From UBA7672 sp965279085 (GTDB taxonomy: Bacteria; Pseudomonadota; Alphaproteobacteria; Caulobacterales; Hyphomonadaceae): 64,000 nucleotides of DNA. The position numbers and the translations under genes are program-made. Below the pieces are notes generated by a model. It was given only the letters and a program-made list of their open reading frames with translations, made no database searches and was not told the origin of the DNA. Shown piece after piece: positions 51,245-60,063 of the stretch; position 1 is the stretch's first letter; each line of letters starts with the position of its first letter. The stretch lies in the NCBI GenBank assembly GCA_965279085.1, contig OZ257149.1, positions 3,038,001 to 3,102,000 of the forward strand. The letters run 5' to 3'.

Positions 51245-51508
51245 ATGGACGACGGCGCATCGGCAGCCGCCCTCACGCAGGCGGCGAAGGACAAGCTCAA
51301 GCAGACGGTCATGAAGATCGAGAAGCTTGAGGAAGAGAAGAAAGAGGTCGGCGGCCAGATCAAGGACGTCTACCAGGAAGCCAAGTCCATGGGCTACGAC
51401 ACCAAGGCCCTGCGCACGGTGATCCGCCTCCGCAAGCTCGACCGCCAGGAGCGCGAAGAGCAGGAAGCGATTCTGGATACCTACCTGCTGGCGCTGGGCG
51501 AAATCTGA
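51245..51508 (+). CDS. gapR: Nucleoid-associated protein GapR (UPF0335)
   Basis: An 87-residue helical protein of the UPF0335/DUF2312 family, with the pattern KLKQTVMKIEKLEEEKKEV then IKDVYQEAKSMGYDTKALRTVIRLRKLDRQER and the tail EEQEAILDTYLLALGEI. In Caulobacter this family is GapR, which encircles overtwisted AT-rich DNA ahead of replication and transcription forks as a dimer of coiled-coil dimers and stimulates topoisomerases. CGGAG lies before the ATG; a hairpin (51508-51522) after its stop may end the transcript. Confidence 0.9.
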   Translation: MDDGASAAALTQAAKDKLKQTVMKIEKLEEEKKEVGGQIKDVYQEAKSMGYDTKALRTVIRLRKLDRQEREEQEAILDTYLLALGEI

Positions 51509-51603
51509 CGCCGCTTCGCGGCGCGTGAGCGGCGAGTAGTTGTCCGGTCGAATCGAGCTGCGGGCGCAAATACTACGCACCATGCCCTATTCACTACTCA
51601 TGG

Positions 51604-51623
51604 GCCGACGCGCTAGCGTCGGC
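51604..51623 (+). promoter_or_regulatory. Hairpin immediately before a start codon
   Basis: GCCGACGC and GCGTCGGC form a perfect 8-bp stem with a GCTA loop that ends two bases before the ATG of the next gene. Such a stem would hide the ribosome-binding region in the transcript, so it may regulate translation or mark a leaderless start. Confidence 0.45.
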
Positions 51624-51625
51624 AC

Positions 51626-52117
51626 ATGCCCAAGCGCGAAGTCGACAAGCGCAAGACGTCCAAGGCCCTGCGCAAGCTGCGCCGCGCCGCCGATCGCGCA
51701 AGCGAGGAGGGCGGGGCCGGCCTCACGACGTGGGAGAAGGACTTCGTGGAAGGCGTCACCGGCCGTCTCGAGAAATACGGCTCAGCCTTCCGCGACCCCG
51801 GCAAGGGCCGGCTGGAAGAAGCGCTCTCCCAGCGCCAGGCCCAGGTCGCCCGCGTGATCGACAAGAAGTCCCGCAAGGGGAAAGCGGACGCAGACAAGCC
51901 CGCCGACAAGGAGCGCAAGCCCCAGTCCGGCCTGAAGCCCCACTCCACGCTCAACAAGTCCACGTTCAAGCGGAAAAGCCCCATGCGCTCGAAAGCGAAG
52001 CCGGGCTGGACGCCACGCGTTCGCGACATCAACGACGACATCACGCCTGAAGAACCAGCGGCGCCCGCCCCGAAACGCCCAACCCTGAAAGTCATCCCCG
52101 GCGGCAAGGCGCGCTGA
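51626..52117 (+). CDS. Hypothetical basic protein
   Basis: A 163-residue very basic protein of unknown function. The first 100 residues are helical (KRKTSKALRKLRRAADRASEEGGAGLTTWEKDFVEGVTGRLEKYGSAFRD), and the rest is disordered and Lys/Arg/Pro-rich (KPQSGLKPHSTLNKSTFKRKSPMRSKAKPGWTP). Its position right after GapR and its charge suggest RNA or DNA binding, but no family is recognised. A stem-loop stands directly before the start. Confidence 0.65.
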   Translation: MPKREVDKRKTSKALRKLRRAADRASEEGGAGLTTWEKDFVEGVTGRLEKYGSAFRDPGKGRLEEALSQRQAQVARVIDKKSRKGKADADKPADKERKPQSGLKPHSTLNKSTFKRKSPMRSKAKPGWTPRVRDINDDITPEEPAAPAPKRPTLKVIPGGKAR

Positions 52118-52184
52118 GGCGCTTCGCCCTTTGCGTTTTCCGGCGCGACTCCGTAAGCGGCTATGACGCCATACGGAGTTCCCG

Positions 52185-52997
52185 GTGACCCATTTCGTCC
52201 CCATCGAGCGTACAGCGGAACACAGCTACGCGCTGCGCGTGACGGAGGAACTCTGCGTCGGCCCGCTCGGCCACGTCTTCCTGTTCGGCGGGGCAGGGCT
52301 CGGCGCCGCTGTCCGCGCGCTCGAGCAATCTTTCGAACGCGGTCTCGTCTGGGCGACTGCGCAATACGTGTCGTTCGCGCGGCTCGGCAGCACGGTCCAG
52401 CTCGATGTCGCGGTCGCGCAGGCCGGCCGTTCCGTGACGCAGGCGATGGTAACCGGCCGCGTCGGCGGCGACACGATCTTCAACGTCATGGCCTCGCTCG
52501 GCGAGCGCGACGGCTATCCAGACCAGCACTGGCGCGACATGCCCGACATGCCGCCGCCCGAAGCCTGCGAGCAGGAGCCGCAGCGTCCGACACAGGATCC
52601 CAACTCCCGCCTGCGCCAGGGTCTCGACGTGCGCGCAAAGCCCGGTCCTTCCCGTCACGAAGAGGCGATGAAGACCGGCCGCTCGCAGCTCTGGATCCGC
52701 ACCAAGCAGCCAGGTCCGATAGATGCCGCCACGCTCGCCATCTTCGCGGACTTCGTTCCCGGCGCGATTGGCGGAGCGCTGGGCCGTGGCGGCGGCGGCA
52801 ACAGTCTCGACAACAACCTGCGCGTCCGGAAGATCGTGCCGACGGAATGGGTGCTGTGCGATGTGCAGGCGCAGGCCGCTGCGCGCGGTTTCGGCCACGG
52901 CCACATGCGCCTCTATGCCGAGGACGGCACGCTGATGGCCACGGCCAGCCAGTCCATTGTCCTTCGCTCCTATCACGAACCTGCCAAAAGCGGCTGA
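52185..52997 (+). CDS. Acyl-CoA thioesterase family protein (TesB-type double hotdog)
   Basis: A 270-residue double-hotdog protein of the TesB type. The N-terminal half has GGAGLGAAVRALEQSF and VWATAQYVSFARLGSTVQLDV, the C-terminal half has FVPGAIGGALG, SLDNNLRVRKIVPTEWVLCDVQAQAAARGFGHGHMRLYAEDGTLMATASQSIVLR. The acid residue sits in LDNN. GTG start with CGGAG 7 bases upstream. Acyl-CoA hydrolysis in the cytoplasm is the expected role; substrate length is unknown. Confidence 0.88.
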   Translation: MTHFVPIERTAEHSYALRVTEELCVGPLGHVFLFGGAGLGAAVRALEQSFERGLVWATAQYVSFARLGSTVQLDVAVAQAGRSVTQAMVTGRVGGDTIFNVMASLGERDGYPDQHWRDMPDMPPPEACEQEPQRPTQDPNSRLRQGLDVRAKPGPSRHEEAMKTGRSQLWIRTKQPGPIDAATLAIFADFVPGAIGGALGRGGGGNSLDNNLRVRKIVPTEWVLCDVQAQAAARGFGHGHMRLYAEDGTLMATASQSIVLRSYHEPAKSG

Positions 52998-53092
52998 TCG
53001 GCCAGAAACCCGCTGAATCAGCCCGCTTGCGCGTTGCCGCCCGGCGCGAGAACATGGAGGCAGGCGGGTAATTTTTCGCGGGACTTGCAGTG

Positions 53093-54277
53093 ATGTTGAA
53101 GGGGCTGGCGCTTGGAACAGCGCTTCTTGGGGCGGCGCTCGCAGCGCCTGCCGCGCTTGCGCAGGGCGATCCCCTTCGCGGCCAGTTCGGCGTCATGGAA
53201 ATCGCGATGTCGCCCGCCGAGGCCGCTGCCGACATTTCGCTGATGGCCGATGCGCTGCAGAAACTTCCGCCGCAACGCCCCGGCGTCGTCGACACCTACA
53301 TTCTCTCCGCCTCGTTCTGGAACGATCCGGTGTTCGAGCGCGAGGCGAGCGAGGCCGCCGGCATCCTCGCCCGCCGCTATGACGCGACCGACCGCACCAT
53401 CATTCTCTCCGCCGGCAAGGGGCAGGGCGTGCCGCGCGCCTATCCCTCGTCCGACCCGAACAACTTCAACGCCGCGCTCGGCCGCATCGGCAAGATCATC
53501 GATCCGAAGGAAGACCTTGTCGTCGTCTTCGTCACCTCGCATGGCGGGCAGGACGGCGCCGTGGCGATCCAGGAACAGGGCCGCATGGGCGGTGCCCTGC
53601 GCGCCGCGAACCTCCGCAACTCGTTCATGCAGGCCGGCATCAACACCAAGCTGGTGATCGTCTCTGCCTGCTTCTCCGGCCACTTCATCCTGCCGTTCTC
53701 GGATCCCAACACGGTGGTGCTAACCGCCGCCGCCGCCGACAAGACATCATTCGGCTGCGAGCCCAGCCGCGACTGGACCTTCTTCGGCGACGCCCTGTTC
53801 AACCACGCGCTGCGCAGCGGCGATGCGCTGATCCCCGCCTATGACGAAGCGCTGACCCTGATCGCCAAATGGGAAGGCGACATGCACACGACCTGGCAGG
53901 CGCTTCCGGCCGCCCAGCGCACGCGCCAGCCCGAGCCGCTCCCCTCCAACCCGCAGCGCAATGTCGGCGACTCCGCAATCGCGGTGATCGCCAAGGCCGA
54001 AGCCTATGGCAATGCCATCGCCTGCGCCGGCCATCTCTCCTTCGCGCTCGATCGCACCAAGACAGGCCGCCCTTTGAAAGGCCTCACCGACCCCAACGCT
54101 GTCACCGCCGCACAGACAGCCGCAGCGGGCAGAGCCAACGCCGAAGGCGCCACGCGCGGCCGCTCGCAGCAGGACACGGCAAAAGCCATCGCCGTCGTCT
54201 CCGCCTCCGTGCTTCAGGTGTCGGCGCAGCAATCCGCCGAAGTCGCCGCGCACGCTGTGCGCTGCCTCGCGCCGTAG
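53093..54277 (+). CDS. C13 (legumain-like) cysteine peptidase, exported
   Basis: A 394-residue exported protein (signal peptide, cleavage after ALA near residue 24) with a caspase-hemoglobinase-type peptidase C13 domain. The catalytic His is in VTSHGGQDG (about 153) and the Cys in IVSACFSGHF (about 192). TIILSAGKGQGVPRAYPSSDPNNF is typical of the bacterial C13 group. The C-terminal 150 residues are Ala-rich and helical. Cleavage after Asn/Asp is expected from the family but not tested for this group. Confidence 0.88.
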   Translation: MLKGLALGTALLGAALAAPAALAQGDPLRGQFGVMEIAMSPAEAAADISLMADALQKLPPQRPGVVDTYILSASFWNDPVFEREASEAAGILARRYDATDRTIILSAGKGQGVPRAYPSSDPNNFNAALGRIGKIIDPKEDLVVVFVTSHGGQDGAVAIQEQGRMGGALRAANLRNSFMQAGINTKLVIVSACFSGHFILPFSDPNTVVLTAAAADKTSFGCEPSRDWTFFGDALFNHALRSGDALIPAYDEALTLIAKWEGDMHTTWQALPAAQRTRQPEPLPSNPQRNVGDSAIAVIAKAEAYGNAIACAGHLSFALDRTKTGRPLKGLTDPNAVTAAQTAAAGRANAEGATRGRSQQDTAKAIAVVSASVLQVSAQQSAEVAAHAVRCLAP

Positions 54278-55471
54278 CTAGCGCCCCAGTTCCTTCGTCG
54301 CCTCTTCAACGCCTTTCACCGTAAGGGGGAACATGCGGTGGCCGCCGATGATCTGGCGGATCAGGTCGGTCGAGCCGGAATATTCCCAGCCGGAGGGATG
54401 CGTCGGGTTCAGCCAGACGAGATGCGGATACACATCGACGAACCGCTGCAGCCAGACGGCGCCCGGCTCCTCGTTCCAGTGCTCAACCGAGCCGCCGGGA
54501 TAGGTGATCTCGTAAGGGCTCATCGCGGCGTCGCCCACGACGATGACTTTGTAATCGGCCGGGAAGCGGTGAAGCACGTCCCAGGTCGGCATCTTGTTGA
54601 TGTTGCGACGGCGGTTGTCCTTCCACACGCCCTCATAGATGCAGTTGTGGAAGTAGAAGAATTCGAGGTTCTTGAACTCCGTCCGCGCCGCGGAGAACAG
54701 CTCCTCGCAGGCCTTCACGTGCGGATCCATCGAGCCGCCGATGTCGAGGAACATCAGCAGCTTCACCGCATTGCGACGCTCAGGTCGCATGACGATGTCG
54801 ATATAGCCTTCCTTCGCCGTCTTCCGGATCGTGCCGTCGAGATCGAGTTCTTCATCGGCCCCGTCGCGCGCCCACTTGCGCAAGCGGCGCAACGCGACCT
54901 TCAGGTTGCGCGTGCCGATCTCCACAGAGTCATCGAGGTTCTTGAACTCGCGCTTGTCCCACACCTTCACGGCGCGCTGGTGGCGCGACTTGTCTTGTCC
55001 GATCCGCACGCCTTCGGGATTGTAGCCGTGCGCGCCATAGGGCGAGGTGCCTGCCGTGCCGATCATCTTGTTGCCGCCCTGGTGGCGCTTCTTCTGCTCC
55101 TCCATGCGCTGCTTCAGCGTCTCCATGAGCTTGTCCCAGCCGCCCATGGCTTCGATCTGTTTCTTCTCTTCCTCGGACAGGAATTTCTCGGAGAGCTTCT
55201 TCAACCACTCTTCGGGAAACTGGTGCACATCGACGCCGTCGGAGAACGAGTCGAGCCCCTTGAAGACGTGACCGAACACCTTGTCGAACCGGTCGAGATG
55301 CTTCTCGTCCTTCACCAGCGCCGCGCGCGCGAGATAGTAGAAATCCTGCACCTCATTGCCGCCGGCGCCGCTGACCACGCCCTTGTCCATCGCCTCCAGC
55401 AGCGTGAGGTATTCCTTGAGCGTCACCGGCACCTTGGCGGCGCGCAGCTCGTGGAAGAAGTGCTGGAACAT
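54278..55471 (-). CDS. CoxE-like VWA domain protein
   Basis: A 397-residue cytoplasmic protein. The N-terminal half is helical (FFHELRAAKVPVTLKEYLTLLEAM, FDKVFGHVFKGLD), and the C-terminal part is a VWA fold with MIDAS LDIGGSMD (DxGxS) and VIVVGDAAMSPYE. It belongs to the CoxE/YehP-type group, which usually works with a MoxR AAA+ ATPase in metal-cofactor or protein-complex assembly, but no moxR is nearby. GGAG precedes the ATG. Confidence 0.88.
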   Translation of the reverse strand: MFQHFFHELRAAKVPVTLKEYLTLLEAMDKGVVSGAGGNEVQDFYYLARAALVKDEKHLDRFDKVFGHVFKGLDSFSDGVDVHQFPEEWLKKLSEKFLSEEEKKQIEAMGGWDKLMETLKQRMEEQKKRHQGGNKMIGTAGTSPYGAHGYNPEGVRIGQDKSRHQRAVKVWDKREFKNLDDSVEIGTRNLKVALRRLRKWARDGADEELDLDGTIRKTAKEGYIDIVMRPERRNAVKLLMFLDIGGSMDPHVKACEELFSAARTEFKNLEFFYFHNCIYEGVWKDNRRRNINKMPTWDVLHRFPADYKVIVVGDAAMSPYEITYPGGSVEHWNEEPGAVWLQRFVDVYPHLVWLNPTHPSGWEYSGSTDLIRQIIGGHRMFPLTVKGVEEATKELGR

Positions 55472-55542
55472 GGGTCATCTCCGGCGAGAAGGGCAGGTTA
55501 GCGCGCCTCGCCGGGAAGATCAAAACCGCTGTTTTCCGGGTG

Positions 55543-56367
55543 TCAGCCGGCGTCCGAGGGCCGGTCCTGCGGCGGGGTCTGGCCGTCGTCCAGCGTGTGC
55601 TGCAGCGGGCGCGGCTTCAGGGCGGGGAGCGCCTCGAACGTCGCGATCTCAAGGTCGAAATAGGGCGCGCCGTTCTGCGAGATCGAAATCGTCTTTGGCC
55701 ATTTCACGCCGTTGCTCACGACCTCGCCGGAGAACTTCACGACTTCCTTGATGTCCGCACCACCTGCAGCATCGCGAACCGTGAGTTCGGCTCCGATCAG
55801 CTTGCCGGTTGCATCGAAGGTCAGCCGCGCCGGAGCGCCGCCGGGAAGCTGGGTGCTGATCGCGCGCGTGCCCGCTTCGCCTGGAGCCGCTTCCTCGACC
55901 TTCACGCCGGCGTCCTTCAGCGGCGTCAGCAGCATCAGCTTGTAGAGCCCGAACTGCTGGTTCTCGTGAACCGCCTGCGCTTCCGGCATCGGCGTCCAGA
56001 CAACTCCGTTCACCGTCCAGCCCTTGCCCTGTTCGGTCTGGATCGTGCGCGCCTTCTTGGGGCCCTCCGCATCGGTCCATGTCGTCGAGCGCGCCCAGTT
56101 TGTCGCCGGGCGCAGCAGCGTGATGACGTTGATGTTCGTGGTCTTGCCTTCGGCGGTCACGGTGGCCTTGCCGGTCCACTCGACTTCCTTGACCTGTTTC
56201 AGCGCGGCTTCCCCGCCGGCCGCCTCGATCGCCGCATCCAGAACGCTCTTGCCGGCATAGACGCTCGGCGCAGCCTGCTCGGGCGCCGCCATCTCGCTCG
56301 CCGTTGCACAGGCGCCCAGCGCCGCCGCCAGCGCCACAGCCGCGATTCCGCGTTTCAAGAAGGTCAT
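55543..56367 (-). CDS. Hypothetical lipoprotein, LolA/LppX-like fold suspected
   Basis: A 274-residue lipoprotein (lipobox ALGAC near residue 20). YAGKSVLDAAIEAAGGEAALKQVKEVEWTGKA and the following strand-rich region (NINVITLLRPATNWARSTTWTDAEG..., QGKGWTVNG) resemble the outer-membrane lipoprotein-sorting/LolA-LppX fold that holds a lipid in a half-barrel. A Pro-rich tail follows. Function not established. Confidence 0.7.
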   Translation of the reverse strand: MTFLKRGIAAVALAAALGACATASEMAAPEQAAPSVYAGKSVLDAAIEAAGGEAALKQVKEVEWTGKATVTAEGKTTNINVITLLRPATNWARSTTWTDAEGPKKARTIQTEQGKGWTVNGVVWTPMPEAQAVHENQQFGLYKLMLLTPLKDAGVKVEEAAPGEAGTRAISTQLPGGAPARLTFDATGKLIGAELTVRDAAGGADIKEVVKFSGEVVSNGVKWPKTISISQNGAPYFDLEIATFEALPALKPRPLQHTLDDGQTPPQDRPSDAG

Positions 56368-56516
56368 GATGGCTCTCCCCGTCAGATATGCCAGCGTGTT
56401 CCGCCGATCGATGGGAGGCTCTTAGCGCAGACTCGCGTCCAATGCGAAGGCCGAGGCGTCGCACATGCGCGCCCGGCGACATAAAATGCTTGTCAGATGC
56501 GGCCTGCGCGGCCCGA

Positions 56517-57536
56517 TCACACGACTTTGAGGTCGATCAGCGACTTCGCCGACGCGATCAGCGCTTCCTGCGCGGTGCGGAATTTGACGCCCAGAACGCG
56601 CGAGGCCTTGGCATTGCTGGCCTTGCGCGTGCGGCCCAGCTCCGTCACCGTTTGCCGGTAGATCGGCTGGAACATCGCCATCAGCCTCAGCGCCCAGTCC
56701 GGCACTTTGCGCTTCGGGATCTTCTTGTCGTACGCGGGAATTTCCTTGCGCAGCACGTCCGCCGCCTCACTGAACCACATGAAATCATGCGTCGCCAGGA
56801 AGCGCTGGCCCGTGGCTTCCGGCAGCTCCATCGCCTTCACATGGCACTCGGCGACATCGCGCACATCGACGAAAGAGAAGCCGATGCGCGGCAGGCCCGG
56901 CGTCTTGCCGTTCAGCAGCCGGATCGGAATTTCCAGCGAGGTTGAAACATCCGCCGACAATGCCGGCCCAAGAATGCCGGTCGGATTGATGGTCGCGAGC
57001 TCCAGCCCCTTGCCTTCACCGTTCACATAGTCCCACGCGGCGCGCTCCGCGATCGTCTTGCTCTTGGTGTAGGGCGTGTTGTCCGGCCCTTCGGGGTTCG
57101 ACCACATCGTCTCGTCTGAAACCTCGGCGCGATCATCGCCATGGCCATAGGCGATCGCCGCCATCGACGATGTCATCACCACGCGCTTCACACCCGCAGC
57201 CTTCGCCGCCTTCAGCACGCGCAACGCGCCATCGCGCGCGGGTCGGATCAACTCCATCTCGTCCTTCGGATGCACGGCAGGGAAGGGCGAGGCTACATGC
57301 TGCACGAAATCGCAGCCTTTCACGGCTTCGGCCCAGCCGGCGTCGGCGCCGAGATCCGCCTCGACGAATTCAATGTCCTTCGCGCGCGCATCGTGTTTCG
57401 CCAGAACGCCGCGCACTTCCTCCGCGCGCTTCATCGACCGCAGCGTGCCGCGCACGCTGTAGCCCTTCGCCAGCAATTGCAGGATCAGGTGCTGCGCCAC
57501 GAAGCCAGACGCACCGGTGACCAGAACACGCGCCAT
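56517..57536 (-). CDS. NAD(P)-dependent epimerase/reductase (extended SDR)
   Basis: A 339-residue extended short-chain dehydrogenase. Cofactor motif VTGASGFVAQHLI, catalytic YTKSK (YxxxK) and VMTSSMAAIAY (Ser) are present, with VDVRDVAECH near the substrate site. It is similar to aldehyde/dihydroflavonol reductases (DFR-like), so it probably reduces an aldehyde or ketone with NADPH. An AGG-rich site precedes the ATG. Confidence 0.9.
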   Translation of the reverse strand: MARVLVTGASGFVAQHLILQLLAKGYSVRGTLRSMKRAEEVRGVLAKHDARAKDIEFVEADLGADAGWAEAVKGCDFVQHVASPFPAVHPKDEMELIRPARDGALRVLKAAKAAGVKRVVMTSSMAAIAYGHGDDRAEVSDETMWSNPEGPDNTPYTKSKTIAERAAWDYVNGEGKGLELATINPTGILGPALSADVSTSLEIPIRLLNGKTPGLPRIGFSFVDVRDVAECHVKAMELPEATGQRFLATHDFMWFSEAADVLRKEIPAYDKKIPKRKVPDWALRLMAMFQPIYRQTVTELGRTRKASNAKASRVLGVKFRTAQEALIASAKSLIDLKVV

Positions 57537-57608
57537 GCAAACCTCCCCAACAACACGTTGGAGGCTATGTCCGCCCGTTCCTTGACAGTGTCAAGTCGCT
57601 TGTGAGCG

Positions 57609-57983
57609 TCAGCTCACCTTGCCCTTGAGCGAGGCGAGCGTCGCCTTCGCGTCATACTGCTTCGGTCCGCCCGCCAGTGTCTCGCCCTTGCCCATGACGA
57701 TCACGAGCGTCTGCGTGTTCTTGCCTTCGATCTTGCTCGCGATCTCGAACCACTCCTGACCCTTGTCGAGCGTCACCTGCGCCGCGCGCTGCAGCGTGCG
57801 ATCGCTCACCACCTTCGCGGTCGCATCGCTCGGCGAGGTATAGACGATACGATAGCGGCCGCCCGCCATCATCTCTTCGGAGAAGCCAGTCGGCTGCCCG
57901 GCAGGCCCAACGCTCGGCCCGCTACCCATCGACGAACACGCGGATGCAAAGAGTATCGCCGCGGCGAGGACAATCCGTTTCAT
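57609..57983 (-). CDS. CC0125/CC1285 family lipoprotein
   Basis: A 124-residue lipoprotein (lipobox FASAC near residue 16) of a small Caulobacter-type family. The conserved core is SEEMMAGGRYRIVYTSPSDATAKVVSDRTLQRAAQVTLDKGQEWFEI. Its function is unknown. AGGAG precedes the ATG. Confidence 0.85.
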   Translation of the reverse strand: MKRIVLAAAILFASACSSMGSGPSVGPAGQPTGFSEEMMAGGRYRIVYTSPSDATAKVVSDRTLQRAAQVTLDKGQEWFEIASKIEGKNTQTLVIVMGKGETLAGGPKQYDAKATLASLKGKVS

Positions 57984-58062
57984 CGAATGGCTCCTGAAAT
58001 CCGGTGTGCAGACCGACCGGATCATACGCCCGGACGCCGCCGCGGTTCCAGCCCTGCGCACA

Positions 58063-59646
58063 TCACGGCATGCGCGCGAAGAACTCCGGCGTCTGCCGCG
58101 CATTTGTCCTTTGTTCGTAGGCATAGGCGAGCCCGATCAGCGTCGCCTCCGACCACGCCGGCCCGAAGAACGACAGCCCCACCGGCAGGTCGCGCACCTC
58201 GCCCATCGGCACGGTGATGTGCGGATAGCCCGCCACTGCCGCGAGGCTCGACGACGAACCAAGGAAGTGGTCGCCCGTCACCAGGTCCGTCGTCCACGCC
58301 GGTCCACCCGTCGGCGCAACGATCGCGACGACTTTGTTGTCTGCCAGCATCCTGTCGATGCCTTCCTTGCCCGCCAGCCGCGCCGCCGTCGCCTTCGCGT
58401 CGAGATACGCCTTGTCGGTGAAGGCAGGCGCCTTCGCCGCTTCCTCGAAGATGTCCTGGTTGAAGAACTCCATCTCCGCTGGCGTGTTCGCGTTGAACGA
58501 GATGAGGTCGGTTAGCGACCGCGTCTTCACTGCCTCCGGCGCCGTCGCAAGGTATGCATCGACGCCTGCCTTGAACTCCGCGAGCAGGATCGTGAACTCC
58601 GCCGCGCTGGCCTCGCGCCGCCCGGCGAACTCCTTGATGTCGATCAGCTCCGCGCCTGCTTCCTTCAGCTCGGCCAGCGCCTGTTCAAACGCTGCATCTG
58701 TCGGCCCGTGATAGCCCGCGAGGAATCGCGCCACGCCGATCCGCTGGCCCTGAAGCGCATTCGCATCGAGCGCCTTGGTGTAGTCGCTCTTCTTTGCATC
58801 GGCCTCCGCCGTCGCCGGATCGCTCGGATCCGATCCCGCCATCACCGTCAGCAGCAGCGCAGCATCCGCAACGGTCAGCGTCATCGGCCCGGCCGTGTCC
58901 TGCGTCGCGCTGATCGGAACGATATGTGTGCGCGGGATCAGGCCCACCGTTGGCTTGATCCCCACAACTCCGTTGGCTGAAGCAGGGCAGACGATCGATC
59001 CATCCGTCTCCGTCCCGATCGCCGCCGGCGCCAGTCCCGCCGCCACCGCCGCGCCCGAGCCCGACGACGATCCGCATGGATTGCGATCCAGAACGTGCGG
59101 GTTCTTCGTCTGCCCGCCCATGGCGCTCCAGCCTGAAGTCGACGAATTCGACCGGAAATTGGCCCATTCCGAGAGGTTGGTCTTGCCGAGGATCACCGCG
59201 CCCGCCGCCCGCAGCCGCGCCACCAGAGGCGAATCGCGTCCCGTCATGTTGGCCTGCAGCGCCAGCGATCCGGCCGTCGTCGCCATGTCCAGCGTGTCGA
59301 TATTGTCCTTCAGCAGGATCGGCACGCCCTGCAGCGGGCCTTTGCTCACGCCTCCCGCGAACGCGTCATCCAGCGCCTTCGCGATCTTCAGCGCCTCCGG
59401 ATTGATCGCCAGCACCGCATTGAGTGTCGGACCCGCATCGTCCACCGCCGTGATGCGGTCGAGATAGGCCTGCGTGACCGCCGACGCCGTCTTCGTCTTG
59501 CCCGTGATCTCCGCGGCCACCTGGGCGATCGTCTGCGGTTCCTTCACGAGGGCAGAGAAGTCATTCGGGTCCACCGTCTTCGGCGCCTCGCCCGGCTGGC
59601 ATGCGGCCAGCGCCAGAATCGCCACGCTCACAAAAAGTTTTCTCAT
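58063..59646 (-). CDS. Amidase, lipoprotein
   Basis: A 527-residue amidase-signature enzyme with an N-terminal lipobox (LAAC near residue 16). The Ser-cisSer-Lys triad is seen: Lys in PILLKDNIDT, cis-Ser in CGSSSGSGAAVAAG, nucleophile Ser in GTETDGSIVCPAS. It hydrolyses an amide outside the cytoplasm; substrate unknown. GGAGGGG precedes the ATG. It lies between the CC0125/CC1285-type lipoprotein gene and the giant repeat gene region. Confidence 0.93.
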   Translation of the reverse strand: MRKLFVSVAILALAACQPGEAPKTVDPNDFSALVKEPQTIAQVAAEITGKTKTASAVTQAYLDRITAVDDAGPTLNAVLAINPEALKIAKALDDAFAGGVSKGPLQGVPILLKDNIDTLDMATTAGSLALQANMTGRDSPLVARLRAAGAVILGKTNLSEWANFRSNSSTSGWSAMGGQTKNPHVLDRNPCGSSSGSGAAVAAGLAPAAIGTETDGSIVCPASANGVVGIKPTVGLIPRTHIVPISATQDTAGPMTLTVADAALLLTVMAGSDPSDPATAEADAKKSDYTKALDANALQGQRIGVARFLAGYHGPTDAAFEQALAELKEAGAELIDIKEFAGRREASAAEFTILLAEFKAGVDAYLATAPEAVKTRSLTDLISFNANTPAEMEFFNQDIFEEAAKAPAFTDKAYLDAKATAARLAGKEGIDRMLADNKVVAIVAPTGGPAWTTDLVTGDHFLGSSSSLAAVAGYPHITVPMGEVRDLPVGLSFFGPAWSEATLIGLAYAYEQRTNARQTPEFFARMP

Positions 59647-59691
59647 CGACCCCTCCGCGCCTCGCGCCGACATGACCACTGCGCTTGATCC

Positions 59692-59898
59692 ATGTCGAGC
59701 CGGGCTACGGGACCGCAGCTTCGCCTCTCTGCCGCGGTAACACTTGTTGCTGCTTTCCTAATCGCCGCGCCTCACGCTTACGCAAGCGAGTCGGACGCGG
59801 CGAAAACCACCATTACAGCGTGGAAATCGCACCGTGCGCGCGACGGATTCCGCGCGAAGCGCGTCGCCAGAAAGCGTCCGGAATCGTCACCCCGTTAA
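59692..59898 (+). CDS. Possible small exported basic peptide
   Basis: A 68-residue frame with a plausible signal peptide (LSAAVTLVAAFLIAAPHAYA then SE) followed by a Lys/Arg-rich remainder. No ribosome site or family supports it. It may be chance; listed because the signal-peptide pattern is good and it is codirectional with the giant gene. Confidence 0.3.
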   Translation: MSSRATGPQLRLSAAVTLVAAFLIAAPHAYASESDAAKTTITAWKSHRARDGFRAKRVARKRPESSPR

Positions 59899-59929
59899 CT
59901 GATGCAACCCGTTGGGACTCAACGTGAAT

Positions 59930-59944
59930 CGGCAAAATTTGCCG
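59930..59944. promoter_or_regulatory. AT-centred palindrome upstream of the giant repeat gene
   Basis: CGGCAAA-A-TTTGCCG is a perfect inverted repeat of 7+1+7 bases, about 120 bases before the ATG. It could be a dimeric-regulator operator; the regulator is unknown. Confidence 0.5.
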
Positions 59945-60063
59945 GAAACCTGATGGAAAGGATTCAGTGTGAAAAGAGCACACGTGGAGGCCGGGATTCC
60001 GTCCTCCTGAGTACGCGCGTCGACCGAATGTCGACTGAACTACACGACCAGGATGGTCCGGCC

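Larger units (their letters stand above)
59647..60063. other. Gene-poor interval upstream of the giant repeat gene
   Basis: This 417-base interval holds only one weak short frame (59692-59898), an AT-rich palindrome and the likely promoter region of the giant repeat gene. In-frame ATGs at 59953 and 60028 are possible earlier starts for the repeat gene, but neither has a better ribosome site than 60064. Confidence 0.6.
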
